Source of the DNA: Lachnoclostridium sp. UBA7097
GTDB taxonomy: Bacteria > Bacillota > Clostridia > Lachnospirales > Lachnospiraceae
Direction of reading: 5' to 3'
NCBI GenBank assembly: GCA_002499945.1
Contig: DKYP01000040.1
Location: 1-20,782, forward strand
Length of the DNA stretch: 20,782 nt
Positions 1 through 6,853 of this stretch are shown here, in pieces (within the stretch, counting starts at the first letter, position 1; each line of letters opens with the position of its first letter). Below the pieces are notes generated by a model, which was not told the DNA's origin, made no database searches, and saw only the letters and a list, made by a program, of their open reading frames with translations. The position numbers were made by a program, and so were the translations under genes.

Positions 1-40
1 TATGTCCAAAAGACTAATTGAAGGATATGCCTGAAAAAAC

Positions 41-69
41 TTGACAAGCTGCATTAATCGTAATATAAT
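41..69 (+). promoter_or_regulatory. Sigma-A promoter of rplM-rpsI
   Basis: A perfect -35 hexamer TTGACA (41-46) and a perfect -10 hexamer TATAAT (64-69) are separated by 17 bp. This is the best promoter in the window and fits constitutively high expression of ribosomal proteins. Transcription should start near 76, leaving a leader of about 100 nt before rplM. Confidence 0.9.
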
Positions 70-75
70 TAGCAA

Positions 76-164
76 ATGTGGCGTGTTATATGCTGAACCA
101 TAAGCCCCGGTAGAGCATCTACGCGCAATTATTATGTAGATAGAAATTCGCAGTGATTATGATT
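76..164 (+). promoter_or_regulatory. Structured 5' leader of rplM, candidate L13 autoregulatory leader
   Basis: The roughly 100-nt leader can fold. Pairs seen are 81-84 (GCGT) with 121-124 (ACGC), enclosing 90-94 (ATGCT) with 114-118 (AGCAT) around a C/G-rich loop. An alternative stem, 117-122 (ATCTAC) with 136-141 (GTAGAT), is incompatible with the first. Firmicute rplM operons are known to carry an L13-binding leader that represses the operon; assigning this leader to that class is inference from position and structure. A covariance-model search would decide it. Confidence 0.45.
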
Positions 165-177
165 AGGAGGTACTGGG

Positions 178-618
178 ATGAAAAGTTATATGGCTAGCCC
201 ATCCACAATTGAAAGAAAATGGTATGTAGTTGATGCCGCAGGACACACATTAGGACGTCTTGCATCAGAAGTTGCAAGTGTATTAAGAGGTAAAAACAAG
301 CCAATCTACACACCTCATATTGATACAGGTGATTATGTAATTATAGTTAATGCTGATAAAGTAAAGGTTACAGGAAAAAAGCTTGACCAGAAGATATATT
401 ATAACCATTCTGCTTACGTAGGCGGTATGAAAGAAACAACACTCAAAGATATGCTCGCTAAGAAGCCTGAGTATGTTATTAACCATGCTGTAAAGGGCAT
501 GCTTCCAAAGGGTCCCCTTGGACGCCAGATGCTGAAGAAGCTCCATGTTTATGCAGGAGAAAATCATTTACATGAAGCACAGAAACCAGAAGTTTTAGAA
601 ATCAAAGAAAGAGCATAA
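178..618 (+). CDS. rplM: 50S ribosomal protein L13
   Basis: Encodes 146 residues, the normal length for bacterial L13, an early-assembling protein of the large ribosomal subunit that binds 23S rRNA. Recognisable family blocks are WYVVDAAGHTLGRLAS near the N-terminus, GDYVIIVNADKV in the middle, and the basic stretch AVKGMLPKGPLGRQMLKKLHVY near residues 105-126, followed by the usual short C-terminal tail. The ATG at 178 is preceded by AGGAGG at 165-170. It is the first gene of the rplM-rpsI operon, 19 bp upstream of rpsI, and is driven by the consensus promoter at 41-69. Confidence 0.98.
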   Translation: MKSYMASPSTIERKWYVVDAAGHTLGRLASEVASVLRGKNKPIYTPHIDTGDYVIIVNADKVKVTGKKLDQKIYYNHSAYVGGMKETTLKDMLAKKPEYVINHAVKGMLPKGPLGRQMLKKLHVYAGENHLHEAQKPEVLEIKERA

Positions 619-637
619 TTGAGAGGAGGAAAATACA

Positions 638-1030
638 GTGGCAAATGTAAAGTTTTATGGTACAGGCAGGAGAAAAAGCAGTGTTGCCAGGGTATATTTA
701 GTACCAGGTTCAGGCAAGATTACAATAAATAAAAGGGATATGGATGATTATTTTGGTCTTGAAACATTAAAGATTATAGTACGCCAGCCCCTTGAAGCTA
801 CAAATACAGCTGATAAATATGATGCAAAGATTACAGTACGTGGCGGTGGTTTTACAGGCCAGGCAGGCGCTATAAGGCATGGTATTGCAAGGGCACTCCT
901 TACAGTAGACGCAGAATTCCGTCCTACACTTAAGAAAGCAGGATACCTTACACGTGACCCTCGTATGAAAGAGCGTAAGAAATATGGTCTTAAAAAAGCC
1001 CGCAGGGCTCCACAGTTCTCAAAGAGATAA
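638..1030 (+). CDS. rpsI: 30S ribosomal protein S9
   Basis: Encodes 130 residues, the standard S9 length. S9 sits in the small-subunit head, and its basic C-terminal tail reaches the P-site tRNA. The N-terminal motif FYGTGRRKSSVARVYL, the glycine-rich VRGGGFTGQAGAIRHGIARAL (about residues 67-87) and the diagnostic C-terminus APQFSKR are all present. Translation starts at a GTG (638) with AGGAGG at 624-629. It follows rplM by 19 bp, the classic bacterial pairing, and is closed by an intrinsic terminator at 1056-1096. Confidence 0.98.
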   Translation: MANVKFYGTGRRKSSVARVYLVPGSGKITINKRDMDDYFGLETLKIIVRQPLEATNTADKYDAKITVRGGGFTGQAGAIRHGIARALLTVDAEFRPTLKKAGYLTRDPRMKERKKYGLKKARRAPQFSKR

Positions 1031-1055
1031 TGACAAGAAATATAATAAATTTTAT

Positions 1056-1096
1056 AAACCTCTGGAAGAGAGTATTTCCAGGGGTTTTCCTATTTA
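1056..1096 (+). terminator. Intrinsic terminator of rplM-rpsI
   Basis: A 12-bp stem pairs 1056-1067 with 1076-1087 (one G-T pair) across an 8-nt loop. It is followed by the T-rich tail TTTTCCTATTTATT. The U stretch partly overlaps the 3' stem arm. Confidence 0.85.
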
Positions 1097-1178
1097 TTAA
1101 AATAACCTGGAATACTATGACAAAGAAGATAACTGGTATTTTGTATCATGCATGGATATGCTGCAAAGAGGAAAATAT

Positions 1179-1997
1179 ATGGTTAGTTATGTAAAAGAAA
1201 TTGATTTAAAAAGCAGGATTAATCCAGTTACAGAAAAAGGATATCAAAGTGATTGTATAATTTTTATACTGGAGGAGAATGAAAATCCTGGCATGGTTTG
1301 TGGAAAAAGTGCAAATGGGATTTACACAGCCAGAACAGGAACAGGTAATTTAAACTGGAAAATGGCTGTGGGAGATTTTATTAATTATAATAATATAATG
1401 GGACATGAAGCAGTTGTGTGCATATCCAGTAAAAGGCTTGATGAAGTAAAGGAATCATATTTGGGACATTCTTATAATGAAAGAAGGTTAAGGGAGTATG
1501 AACCATCTTTCTTAATCCATAGCACAACTTATGAAAATGGAAAGAGAATTTTAGAAGACGGATATATAGGAAGCTGGAATTTACTAAAAAAAGAAAAAAA
1601 GATAACCGGGGAAACGCAAGTTGGAAAAATTCTTGGAGATTTAGATTATTTTTCTGATTATATTATGTTTTCTTGTGGTGAAGTTTCATCAGAGATTGTA
1701 GTAATGTCAAAACAGTCTGGCAGGATAATTATGGATATAAATAACCAATATAAAACTGGAAACAGGTTTTACTTTGATGCAGCTAGAATGGCAGAGGATG
1801 GGATTATTGAACGTGATGGCATACATATTAAAGTTAGGGAAAAATTACCATTAAAACCTTATCTGTTATGGTGGACAGACTGGAAAAAGGCTGGCTTAAA
1901 AGACCAGGTTTCAACCCCGGCAGAATTTACAGATAAAGCAAATTCTGCATTTGGAAACTATATAATTTATAATTTCAGGAGGAAAAACATTGACTAA
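1179..1997 (+). CDS. Uncharacterised protein with a Tpt1/KptA-like ART-fold C-terminal half
   Basis: Encodes 272 residues from the ATG at 1179, chosen because AGAGG lies 7 nt upstream; the in-frame ATG at 1152 has no ribosome binding site. Residues 1-105 are not recognised. Residues 111-240 resemble the RNA 2'-phosphotransferase/ADP-ribosyltransferase fold: LIHSTTYENGKRILEDGYI (about 112-130) matches the 'H-x-T ... IL ... G' opening, SDYIMFS (159-165) fits the next strand, and GRIIMDI ... TGNRFYFDA ... LPLKPYL (181-229) matches the later strands and the closing 'P-x-x-YL'. The resemblance was judged by eye and the true substrate is unknown. RNA repair, NAD-dependent modification and a toxin-like role are all possible. 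The stop overlaps the start of the downstream GNAT gene by 8 nt, so the two are translationally coupled. No signal peptide or membrane segment is visible. Confidence 0.6.
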   Translation: MVSYVKEIDLKSRINPVTEKGYQSDCIIFILEENENPGMVCGKSANGIYTARTGTGNLNWKMAVGDFINYNNIMGHEAVVCISSKRLDEVKESYLGHSYNERRLREYEPSFLIHSTTYENGKRILEDGYIGSWNLLKKEKKITGETQVGKILGDLDYFSDYIMFSCGEVSSEIVVMSKQSGRIIMDINNQYKTGNRFYFDAARMAEDGIIERDGIHIKVREKLPLKPYLLWWTDWKKAGLKDQVSTPAEFTDKANSAFGNYIIYNFRRKNID

Positions 1998-2799
1998 CAA
2001 AGAGATATTAGAAATTGCAATGAAGCAGTCAGCAGCAGACAGCAACTGTAACTGGCAGGACTTTAAGGAAAAGCAGAACAAGGTAGTTATTTCAGGAAAA
2101 AACCAAGATGCAAGGAAATGTATTGAACTTCCATTTATTTGTGATTTAACATCATATGGAACGAATATTGTTGCATCAGTTTCTAAAGAATTAGAAGAAA
2201 TTACAAAAGAATATATTAATAAATTCCAATTAGAACATTGCTTTGAAACGCCTAATCTGCATGAGTTAATGGGCAGTATACGCCCGTATGGGTATAATGT
2301 GTGTTTTATGGCGGAATATTCCCTCCCGGATGCAGATATTTTACTTGGAACAGGACTGGCGGACAAGTTACAGGCAAAACTTCTGGAAAATGGTTCTTAT
2401 GAAATACGCATAATGGGACAGGATGATTTTAAAGAACTGTATACAGGACAATGGGACAATGCACTTTGCAGGCAGCGTAAGGAACTTGATGTAATTGCAG
2501 CAGGTGCATATAATTGTGGCAGGCTTGTGGGGCTTGCAGGGGCTTCTGCAGACTGCCAGGCTATGTGGCAGATTGGCATTGATGTACTGCCAGGATACCG
2601 CAGGCTGGGAATTGCATCTGCGCTTACAAGCAGGCTGGCTATAGAAATATTAAAAAAAGGGATAGTGCCTTATTACTGCTGTGCATGGTCAAATATTGGT
2701 TCAATCCGCAATGCGGTTGCCAGTGGTTTCCGTCCTGCATGGGTACAGGTAACAGCAACACCGGTAGAAAAAATTAAAGAAATGAATACAAGGAAATAA
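1990..2799 (+). CDS. GNAT-family N-acetyltransferase
   Basis: Encodes 269 residues from a TTG start at 1990 with AGGAGG at 1978-1983. The start lies inside the end of the preceding gene, in another frame. The C-terminal half (about residues 130-262) is a GNAT domain: the strand preceding IGIDVLPGYRRLGIASAL carries the acetyl-CoA pyrophosphate-binding motif (Y-R-R-L-G-I-A), and SNIGSIRNAVASGFRPAW is the usual late-domain block after the substrate-side strand. The N-terminal half is not recognised; two-part GNAT proteins of about 265 residues are common in Firmicutes and include self-resistance enzymes such as ZmaR, but the acceptor here cannot be read from sequence. The overlap suggests it acts with, or modifies the same target as, its ART-like partner. 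It is followed by the shared palindromic terminator. Confidence 0.8.
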   Translation: MTNKEILEIAMKQSAADSNCNWQDFKEKQNKVVISGKNQDARKCIELPFICDLTSYGTNIVASVSKELEEITKEYINKFQLEHCFETPNLHELMGSIRPYGYNVCFMAEYSLPDADILLGTGLADKLQAKLLENGSYEIRIMGQDDFKELYTGQWDNALCRQRKELDVIAAGAYNCGRLVGLAGASADCQAMWQIGIDVLPGYRRLGIASALTSRLAIEILKKGIVPYYCCAWSNIGSIRNAVASGFRPAWVQVTATPVEKIKEMNTRK

Positions 2800-2819
2800 T
2801 TATAAATATTACAATACAT

Positions 2820-2843
2820 AAAGGCAGGTAATTACCTGCCTTT
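2820..2843. terminator. Bidirectional terminator between convergent genes
   Basis: A perfect 24-bp palindrome (arms 2820-2831 and 2832-2843) forms a stem of about 10 bp with a tight AATT loop in either transcript. A short T run follows on each strand (TTTT on plus, TTTATGTATT on minus). Its right arm is also the last three codons and the stop codon of the minus-strand gene. Confidence 0.75.
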
Positions 2844-4085
2844 TACCTGTTGGTTTAATATGTGTATTATATCATTTATAAGTACAGGGCATGCCATGCT
2901 GTGTTTTTTATCAAATACTTTTCCGGATATTTTATCCCGGTGTGCTTTGTAATTATCTGCATAAGCCTTGCTGCCACTGGTAAAACGTAATAAAGCATTC
3001 TGGAGTCCTTCCTGTGTTGCCACTTTTTCGCCTGGTGTAAATTCATTATAATCAAAATATAATTCCCTTGAGTTATCCAGGTATTTTTCTAAATCGTAGT
3101 TAAAAAATATAATTGGCTTTCCAAGTAAAAGATAATCAAAATATATTGATGAATAATCAGTTACCAGCATGTCAGAAAATCTTAAAAATATATATGGGTC
3201 AGCGTCAGCATCTATAACTAAAATATTATTAGTTTTTATATTTTTAAAACGTTTTTCAAGCTTTGATTTAGGATGCAGCTTGACACAAAATAATATATTG
3301 TTTTCTTCTAAAAATTCCTGAAATTCTTCTATATTGATTACATTAAAAAAATCCAGTTCGCTTTCCCTGAAAGTAGGCATATAAAATACCATTTTATTAT
3401 CTGGTTTTTCTTTAATAAAGCTTTTTATCTTGTAAAGAAAATTTTTTTCATTAGCCGCCAGAAGATTATTTATATTGCCAGAAATAAGTATATCATTTCT
3501 TGGATAACCTGCTGCCAGTACATTATCTGTATTAAAAGCAGATGAAAATATATTTGTTAAAAATTTTGAAGTAGTTAAGACATAATGGTGGGGCTTTTCA
3601 TCTGACAGGTTTCTTGGGAAGTTTTTAAATTTGCCGAATAAATTCTCTGGATGGCGGAATTTATCAAATATATTATCTGCCTGGATTTTCTTTAATGGTA
3701 TCCCGTGCCACATATTTACTTTTAATGCACCACCGCTCTGCCAGAAATTAATATCTTTAGAATAATTATCAAATAAATACACCTTTCCCCTTAATGCAAA
3801 TAAAATACCTTTTAATGAATGGTAGTAATATGCTTCATAACCATTCTGTTCCAGGAAATTTACAATTTTTTTATTATGTGAAATCCATACAGGACGTATT
3901 TTAAGCTTGTGTTTATGCTGGCTCATATACAAGTACAGGTATTTGGGGTTATCTGCAAACCTTTTTCCAAAAGTGCTGCCAAAAAGCCATATTCTTTTAT
4001 TGCGTGGGAAAAGAAAAGACAGCCAGTAAACAGGCAGAAGCAGTAACTGTCCCCAGTATTTAAGAAATTCAGTTGCCTTGTACAT
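2832..4085 (-). CDS. CDP-glycerol glycerophosphotransferase family protein (TagB/TagF-like)
   Basis: Encodes 417 residues from the ATG at 4085, chosen because AAGGAGG lies 5-6 nt upstream; a longer frame reaching 4157 adds 24 residues without support. Family features are a hydrophobic N-terminal segment (about residues 10-25, LLLLPVYWLSFLF) fitting peripheral membrane attachment, MWHGIPLKKIQ with the conserved catalytic-region His, GYPRND, YMPTFRE, KLHPKS, and the nucleotide-binding end block with LVTDYSS, GKPIIFF and FDYNEFTPG. Known members move glycerol-phosphate (or ribitol-phosphate) from the CDP-alcohol onto wall or lipoteichoic-acid-like polymers or capsule glycans at the inner membrane face. 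Length fits a single-domain TagB-type enzyme. No linker, flippase or CDP-glycerol synthase gene is next to it, so its acceptor is unknown. Confidence 0.88.
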   Translation of the reverse strand: MYKATEFLKYWGQLLLLPVYWLSFLFPRNKRIWLFGSTFGKRFADNPKYLYLYMSQHKHKLKIRPVWISHNKKIVNFLEQNGYEAYYYHSLKGILFALRGKVYLFDNYSKDINFWQSGGALKVNMWHGIPLKKIQADNIFDKFRHPENLFGKFKNFPRNLSDEKPHHYVLTTSKFLTNIFSSAFNTDNVLAAGYPRNDILISGNINNLLAANEKNFLYKIKSFIKEKPDNKMVFYMPTFRESELDFFNVINIEEFQEFLEENNILFCVKLHPKSKLEKRFKNIKTNNILVIDADADPYIFLRFSDMLVTDYSSIYFDYLLLGKPIIFFNYDLEKYLDNSRELYFDYNEFTPGEKVATQEGLQNALLRFTSGSKAYADNYKAHRDKISGKVFDKKHSMACPVLINDIIHILNQQVKGR

Positions 4086-4128
4086 AATAACCTCCTTTAT
4101 AAGTAAAAGTATTGATATTTGCGGATAA

Positions 4129-4157
4129 AGCATATCATAAAAAATAAAAGTATTCAA
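4129..4157 (-). promoter_or_regulatory. Candidate promoter of the glycerophosphotransferase gene
   Basis: On the minus strand, TTGAAT (plus coordinates 4152-4157) and TATGCT (4129-4134) are separated by 17 bp. A TG one base before the -10 makes it an extended -10 promoter. It lies about 45 bp upstream of the start at 4085. Confidence 0.5.
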
Positions 4158-4190
4158 TATTTTTTACTGGATTTGCAATATATTTTACTC

Positions 4191-4219
4191 TTGCAAGTTA
4201 ATTATTTGTATGTTATAAT
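4191..4219 (+). promoter_or_regulatory. Sigma-A promoter of the ABC-F operon
   Basis: TTGCAA (4191-4196), a 17-bp spacer and a perfect TATAAT (4214-4219) preceded by TG at 4211-4212 (extended -10). Transcription should begin near 4226, about 250 nt before the ABC-F start. This leaves room for the attenuator leader. Confidence 0.8.
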
Positions 4220-4225
4220 CCTGTT

Positions 4226-4424
4226 ATATTATAAAAGTTTACAGAAAGAGGTGGAAGGATGAGAATGTAATTTACTTTTGAAACATGATGTATATTTTGT
4301 CAGCAGGACTCTTACAAAGGGGTACTGTTTATTCATGTTGCCAAAAGTGGATTATGGTTCTCATATCCCCTCTTTTTTTGTTGCGGATTAATACCGGACC
4401 ATAACCACTTGGCGGCAAGTGGTT
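4226..4424 (+). promoter_or_regulatory. Attenuator leader of the ABC-F gene with two terminator-like structures
   Basis: This 4086-4472 gap holds no gene longer than three codons but is rich in structure. Terminator 1: 4245-4265, covering the upstream ORF's ribosome binding site and start, pairs with 4358-4375, ending in seven T at 4373-4379. Inner stems are 4282-4288 with 4333-4339 (AACATGA/TCATGTT) and 4296-4300 with 4314-4318. Terminator 2: 4403-4411 pairs with 4416-4424 (loop GCGG), followed by a run of T. Competing anti-terminator: 4345-4358 pairs with 4398-4410 (13 bp, one bulged A), extended by 4340-4342 with 4411-4413; it uses up the 5' arm of terminator 2. By analogy with vmlR and lmo0919 leaders, a drug-stalled ribosome on the short ORF would block terminator 1 and permit read-through. 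The pairings are seen directly; the mechanism is inference. Confidence 0.75.
4259..4270 (+). CDS. Three-codon upstream ORF (Met-Arg-Met) of the ABC-F leader
   Basis: ATG AGA ATG TAA, preceded by a purine-rich ribosome binding site (AGAGGTGGAAGG, 4247-4258). It lies about 33 nt after the expected transcription start and inside the 5' arm of terminator 1. Very short leader ORFs precede other antibiotic-resistance ABC-F genes and work by ribosome stalling. The peptide itself has no expected function. Minimal length makes chance possible, but the position and ribosome binding site argue for translation. Confidence 0.6.
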   Translation: MRM

Positions 4425-4472
4425 TTTTTATTGGGAGAGATTTGTGCCGCCAGAGGCGGAAGGGGGAGTAAT

Positions 4473-5990
4473 ATGGCAAGGATAAGTGTAACAAACCTTA
4501 CATTTTGTTATGATGGAGGTTTTGATAATGTTTTTGAAGAAGTATCATTTTCAATTGATACTGACTGGAAGCTTGGTTTTATTGGAAGAAATGGCAAGGG
4601 GAAAACAACTTTTTTAAATTTGCTGCGTGGAAAATATGAATATAAAGGAAAAATTAACATGCCTGTAGAAACAGATTATTTTCCATATACAGTTAATAAA
4701 GAGATGCTGCAAAACTGTGCTTCGGATTTTATGGAGGAATTAAAACCAGGCTGCGAGGAATGGCGGGTTATCTGTGAACTGGATAAATTAAATGTCAATG
4801 CGGAAGTTTTATACCGCCCTTTTGCTTCGTTAAGCCATGGTGAACGTACAAAAGTTTTTCTTGCACTTTTATTTTCAGGGGAAAATGATTTTCTGCTTGT
4901 TGATGAGCCCACAGACCACCTTGACCATGAAGCAAGGGAAACTGTAAAAGAATATTTACGCCAGAAGAAAGGTTTTATACTGGTTTCACATGACAGGGAT
5001 TTACTTGATGCATGTACAGACCATGTACTTGTACTTAACCGCAAATCCATTGAAGTGCAGGGTGGTAATTTTTCAAGCTGGTGGGAAAATAAAATGAAAA
5101 AAGATAATTTTTCCAGAACTGAAAATAAAAAGCATTTACAGGAAATTTCATCTTTAGAAAAATCTATAAAACAGGCCAGACGGTGGGCAGATAAAAATGA
5201 AAGCACTAAAATTGGTTATGACCCGGTAAAACAACATGACCGTTCAGCTGGCACAAGGCCTTATATTGGCGCTAAGACCAAGAAAATGCAGAAACGTGTA
5301 AAACAATATGAACAGAGGATTGACAGGGAGATAAAAGAGAAGGAAGGACTTTTAAAGGATATAGAAAACCCTGTGGAACTTAAAATAAAGCCGCTTATAT
5401 ACCATAAAGAAATACTGGTTTCTGCAAAGGACCTTACACTTGGATATACAGAAGAAAAGCCTTTATTCAAGGGTTTTAACTTTAAACTGGAACGTGGGGA
5501 AAGAGTATTCCTGCATGGAAAGAACGGCTGTGGCAAAACAAGTTTTATTAAGGCAGTCCTTGGTGCAAATAACAAAGAAGACTGTAACATTATTAAAAGC
5601 GGGCAGCTGGATATAGGGGCAGGAATTATAATTTCATACATTAACCAGGATACCAGCTTTTTAAAAGGAAATATTAAAAAATTCTGTGAAGAAAAGAAAC
5701 TGGAGGAAAGCCTTTTCTGTGCACTTTTAAGACAGCTTGATTTAGAACGTGTACAATTTACAAAGCAATTTGAGGATTATTCGGAAGGGCAGAAAAAGAA
5801 AGTCCTTATAGCTGCAAGCCTTATGACACCAGCACATATTTATATATGGGACGAACCATTAAATTATATTGATGTTTTTACAAGGATGCAGTTAGAAGAA
5901 TTACTGCTGGAATTTAAACCATCTATGATATTAGTCGAACATGACATACGCTTCCAAGAGAAAATAGCAACAAGGGTTATTGAAATGTAA
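4473..5990 (+). CDS. ABC-F ATPase, antibiotic ribosomal-protection type (Lsa/CplR-like)
   Basis: Encodes 505 residues from the ATG at 4473 with AGGGGGAG at 4461-4468; an upstream in-frame GTG at 4419 lies inside the leader terminator and is rejected. There are two ABC domains and no membrane segments. Domain 1: Walker A GRNGKGKTT (38-46), signature LSHGERTK, Walker B LLVDEPTDHLD, H-loop VSHDRD. Domain 2: HGKNGCGKTS, YSEGQKKKV, IYIWDEPLNYID, VEHDIRF. Both Walker B motifs keep the catalytic Glu. A charged helical linker of about 90-100 residues joins them; in this family it enters the ribosomal E site towards the peptidyl-transferase centre and displaces drugs. Short length and the N-terminal block TDWKLGFIGRNG resemble Lsa/CplR proteins, which protect against lincosamides, pleuromutilins and streptogramin A. 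Drug specificity is inference. It is followed after 25 bp by a kinase-like gene. Confidence 0.85.
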   Translation: MARISVTNLTFCYDGGFDNVFEEVSFSIDTDWKLGFIGRNGKGKTTFLNLLRGKYEYKGKINMPVETDYFPYTVNKEMLQNCASDFMEELKPGCEEWRVICELDKLNVNAEVLYRPFASLSHGERTKVFLALLFSGENDFLLVDEPTDHLDHEARETVKEYLRQKKGFILVSHDRDLLDACTDHVLVLNRKSIEVQGGNFSSWWENKMKKDNFSRTENKKHLQEISSLEKSIKQARRWADKNESTKIGYDPVKQHDRSAGTRPYIGAKTKKMQKRVKQYEQRIDREIKEKEGLLKDIENPVELKIKPLIYHKEILVSAKDLTLGYTEEKPLFKGFNFKLERGERVFLHGKNGCGKTSFIKAVLGANNKEDCNIIKSGQLDIGAGIIISYINQDTSFLKGNIKKFCEEKKLEESLFCALLRQLDLERVQFTKQFEDYSEGQKKKVLIAASLMTPAHIYIWDEPLNYIDVFTRMQLEELLLEFKPSMILVEHDIRFQEKIATRVIEM

Positions 5991-6015
5991 AAGAAAGGAT
6001 AAGGGGAATTTATTT

Positions 6016-6837
6016 ATGAAAAATATCTTTATAGAAGGGATACAGGGGGCAGGGAAAAGTACATTTCTTGCCCTGCTGCATAAACATATGCCACAGTATA
6101 AGGTGTATTACGAAGGTGATATTTCACCAGTAGAACTTGCATGGTGCAGTTATATGACAGAAGAACAGTACCAGAATACATGCATGGAATATCCCGGGCT
6201 TTGCAATGAAATAGAGAAACATACTGTAACAGAAGGGGACAGGAAAATTACAGATTATACACATATTTTAACAGATATACAGGGTTTTCATAAATATATG
6301 GAAAAATACGAAATATATAATGGTAATATTCCATATAAAGATTTCCGTAACATTATTTTTACAAGATATAAGGACTTTAACAAATATGGAAATATTTTTG
6401 AATGTTCATTTCTCCAGAATATAATAGAATGCCTGATGCTTTTTTACCAGATGCCAGCTAATGAAATAATAGAATTTTACAAAGAAGCTTATAATATATT
6501 AAAAGATAAAAATTTCTTAATGGTATACATAGAAATTACTGATATCCGGGAAGCTATTTCAGTAATAAGAAAAGAAAGAACTGACGGGAATGGAAATGAA
6601 ATGTGGTTTCCATTAATGACGCATTATCTTGAAAATTCACCATATGGAAAAAGGCATTATAAGAAAAAAGAATGTGGCAATGGAATAAATAACAATGACA
6701 TGGATATACTTGTATCACATCTGGAAAGACGAAAGAAACTTGAACATAGTATTATAAGCATAATGGATAACAGGCATGTTGTTATAATTCCAAGTAAAAA
6801 ATATAAAATAGAAGAAGTGGTGCGCAGATTAAATTAG
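6016..6837 (+). CDS. Uncharacterised P-loop kinase-like protein
   Basis: Encodes 273 residues from the ATG at 6016, preceded by AAGGGGA at 6001-6007; a longer frame from 5980 overlaps the ABC-F gene without support. IFIEGIQGAGKST (about residues 4-16) is a Walker A loop in the position typical of small nucleoside or nucleotide kinases. RKERTDGNGNEMW (about 194-206) could be the arginine-containing lid. The middle has an acidic and aromatic block (YYEGDISPVELAWCSYM, about 34-50) and FECSFLQNIIECLMLFYQMP (about 134-153), as seen in deoxynucleoside-kinase-like folds. No membrane segment or signal is visible. The substrate is unknown. It lies 25 bp after the ABC-F gene with no terminator between, so it shares the attenuator-controlled transcript. 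A drug- or nucleotide-directed phosphotransferase is conceivable but not shown. Confidence 0.7.
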   Translation: MKNIFIEGIQGAGKSTFLALLHKHMPQYKVYYEGDISPVELAWCSYMTEEQYQNTCMEYPGLCNEIEKHTVTEGDRKITDYTHILTDIQGFHKYMEKYEIYNGNIPYKDFRNIIFTRYKDFNKYGNIFECSFLQNIIECLMLFYQMPANEIIEFYKEAYNILKDKNFLMVYIEITDIREAISVIRKERTDGNGNEMWFPLMTHYLENSPYGKRHYKKKECGNGINNNDMDILVSHLERRKKLEHSIISIMDNRHVVIIPSKKYKIEEVVRRLN

Positions 6838-6853
6838 AATATTACATATTTAT

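Noticed and set aside
2..34. Short open frame ATG...TGA (ten codons) at the left edge, possibly the end of an upstream gene
   Set aside because: Too short to recognise and no supporting context; it ends just before the rplM promoter.
1152..1178. Upstream ATG giving a 281-residue form of the ART-like protein
   Set aside because: No ribosome binding site precedes it, whereas the ATG at 1179 has AGAGG at proper spacing.
4086..4157. 24-residue N-terminal extension of the glycerophosphotransferase
   Set aside because: It would start in the predicted promoter, and the ATG at 4085 has an ideal AAGGAGG.
4419..4472. GTG start adding 18 residues to the ABC-F protein
   Set aside because: It lies in the 3' arm of the leader terminator; the family N-terminus aligns with the ATG at 4473.
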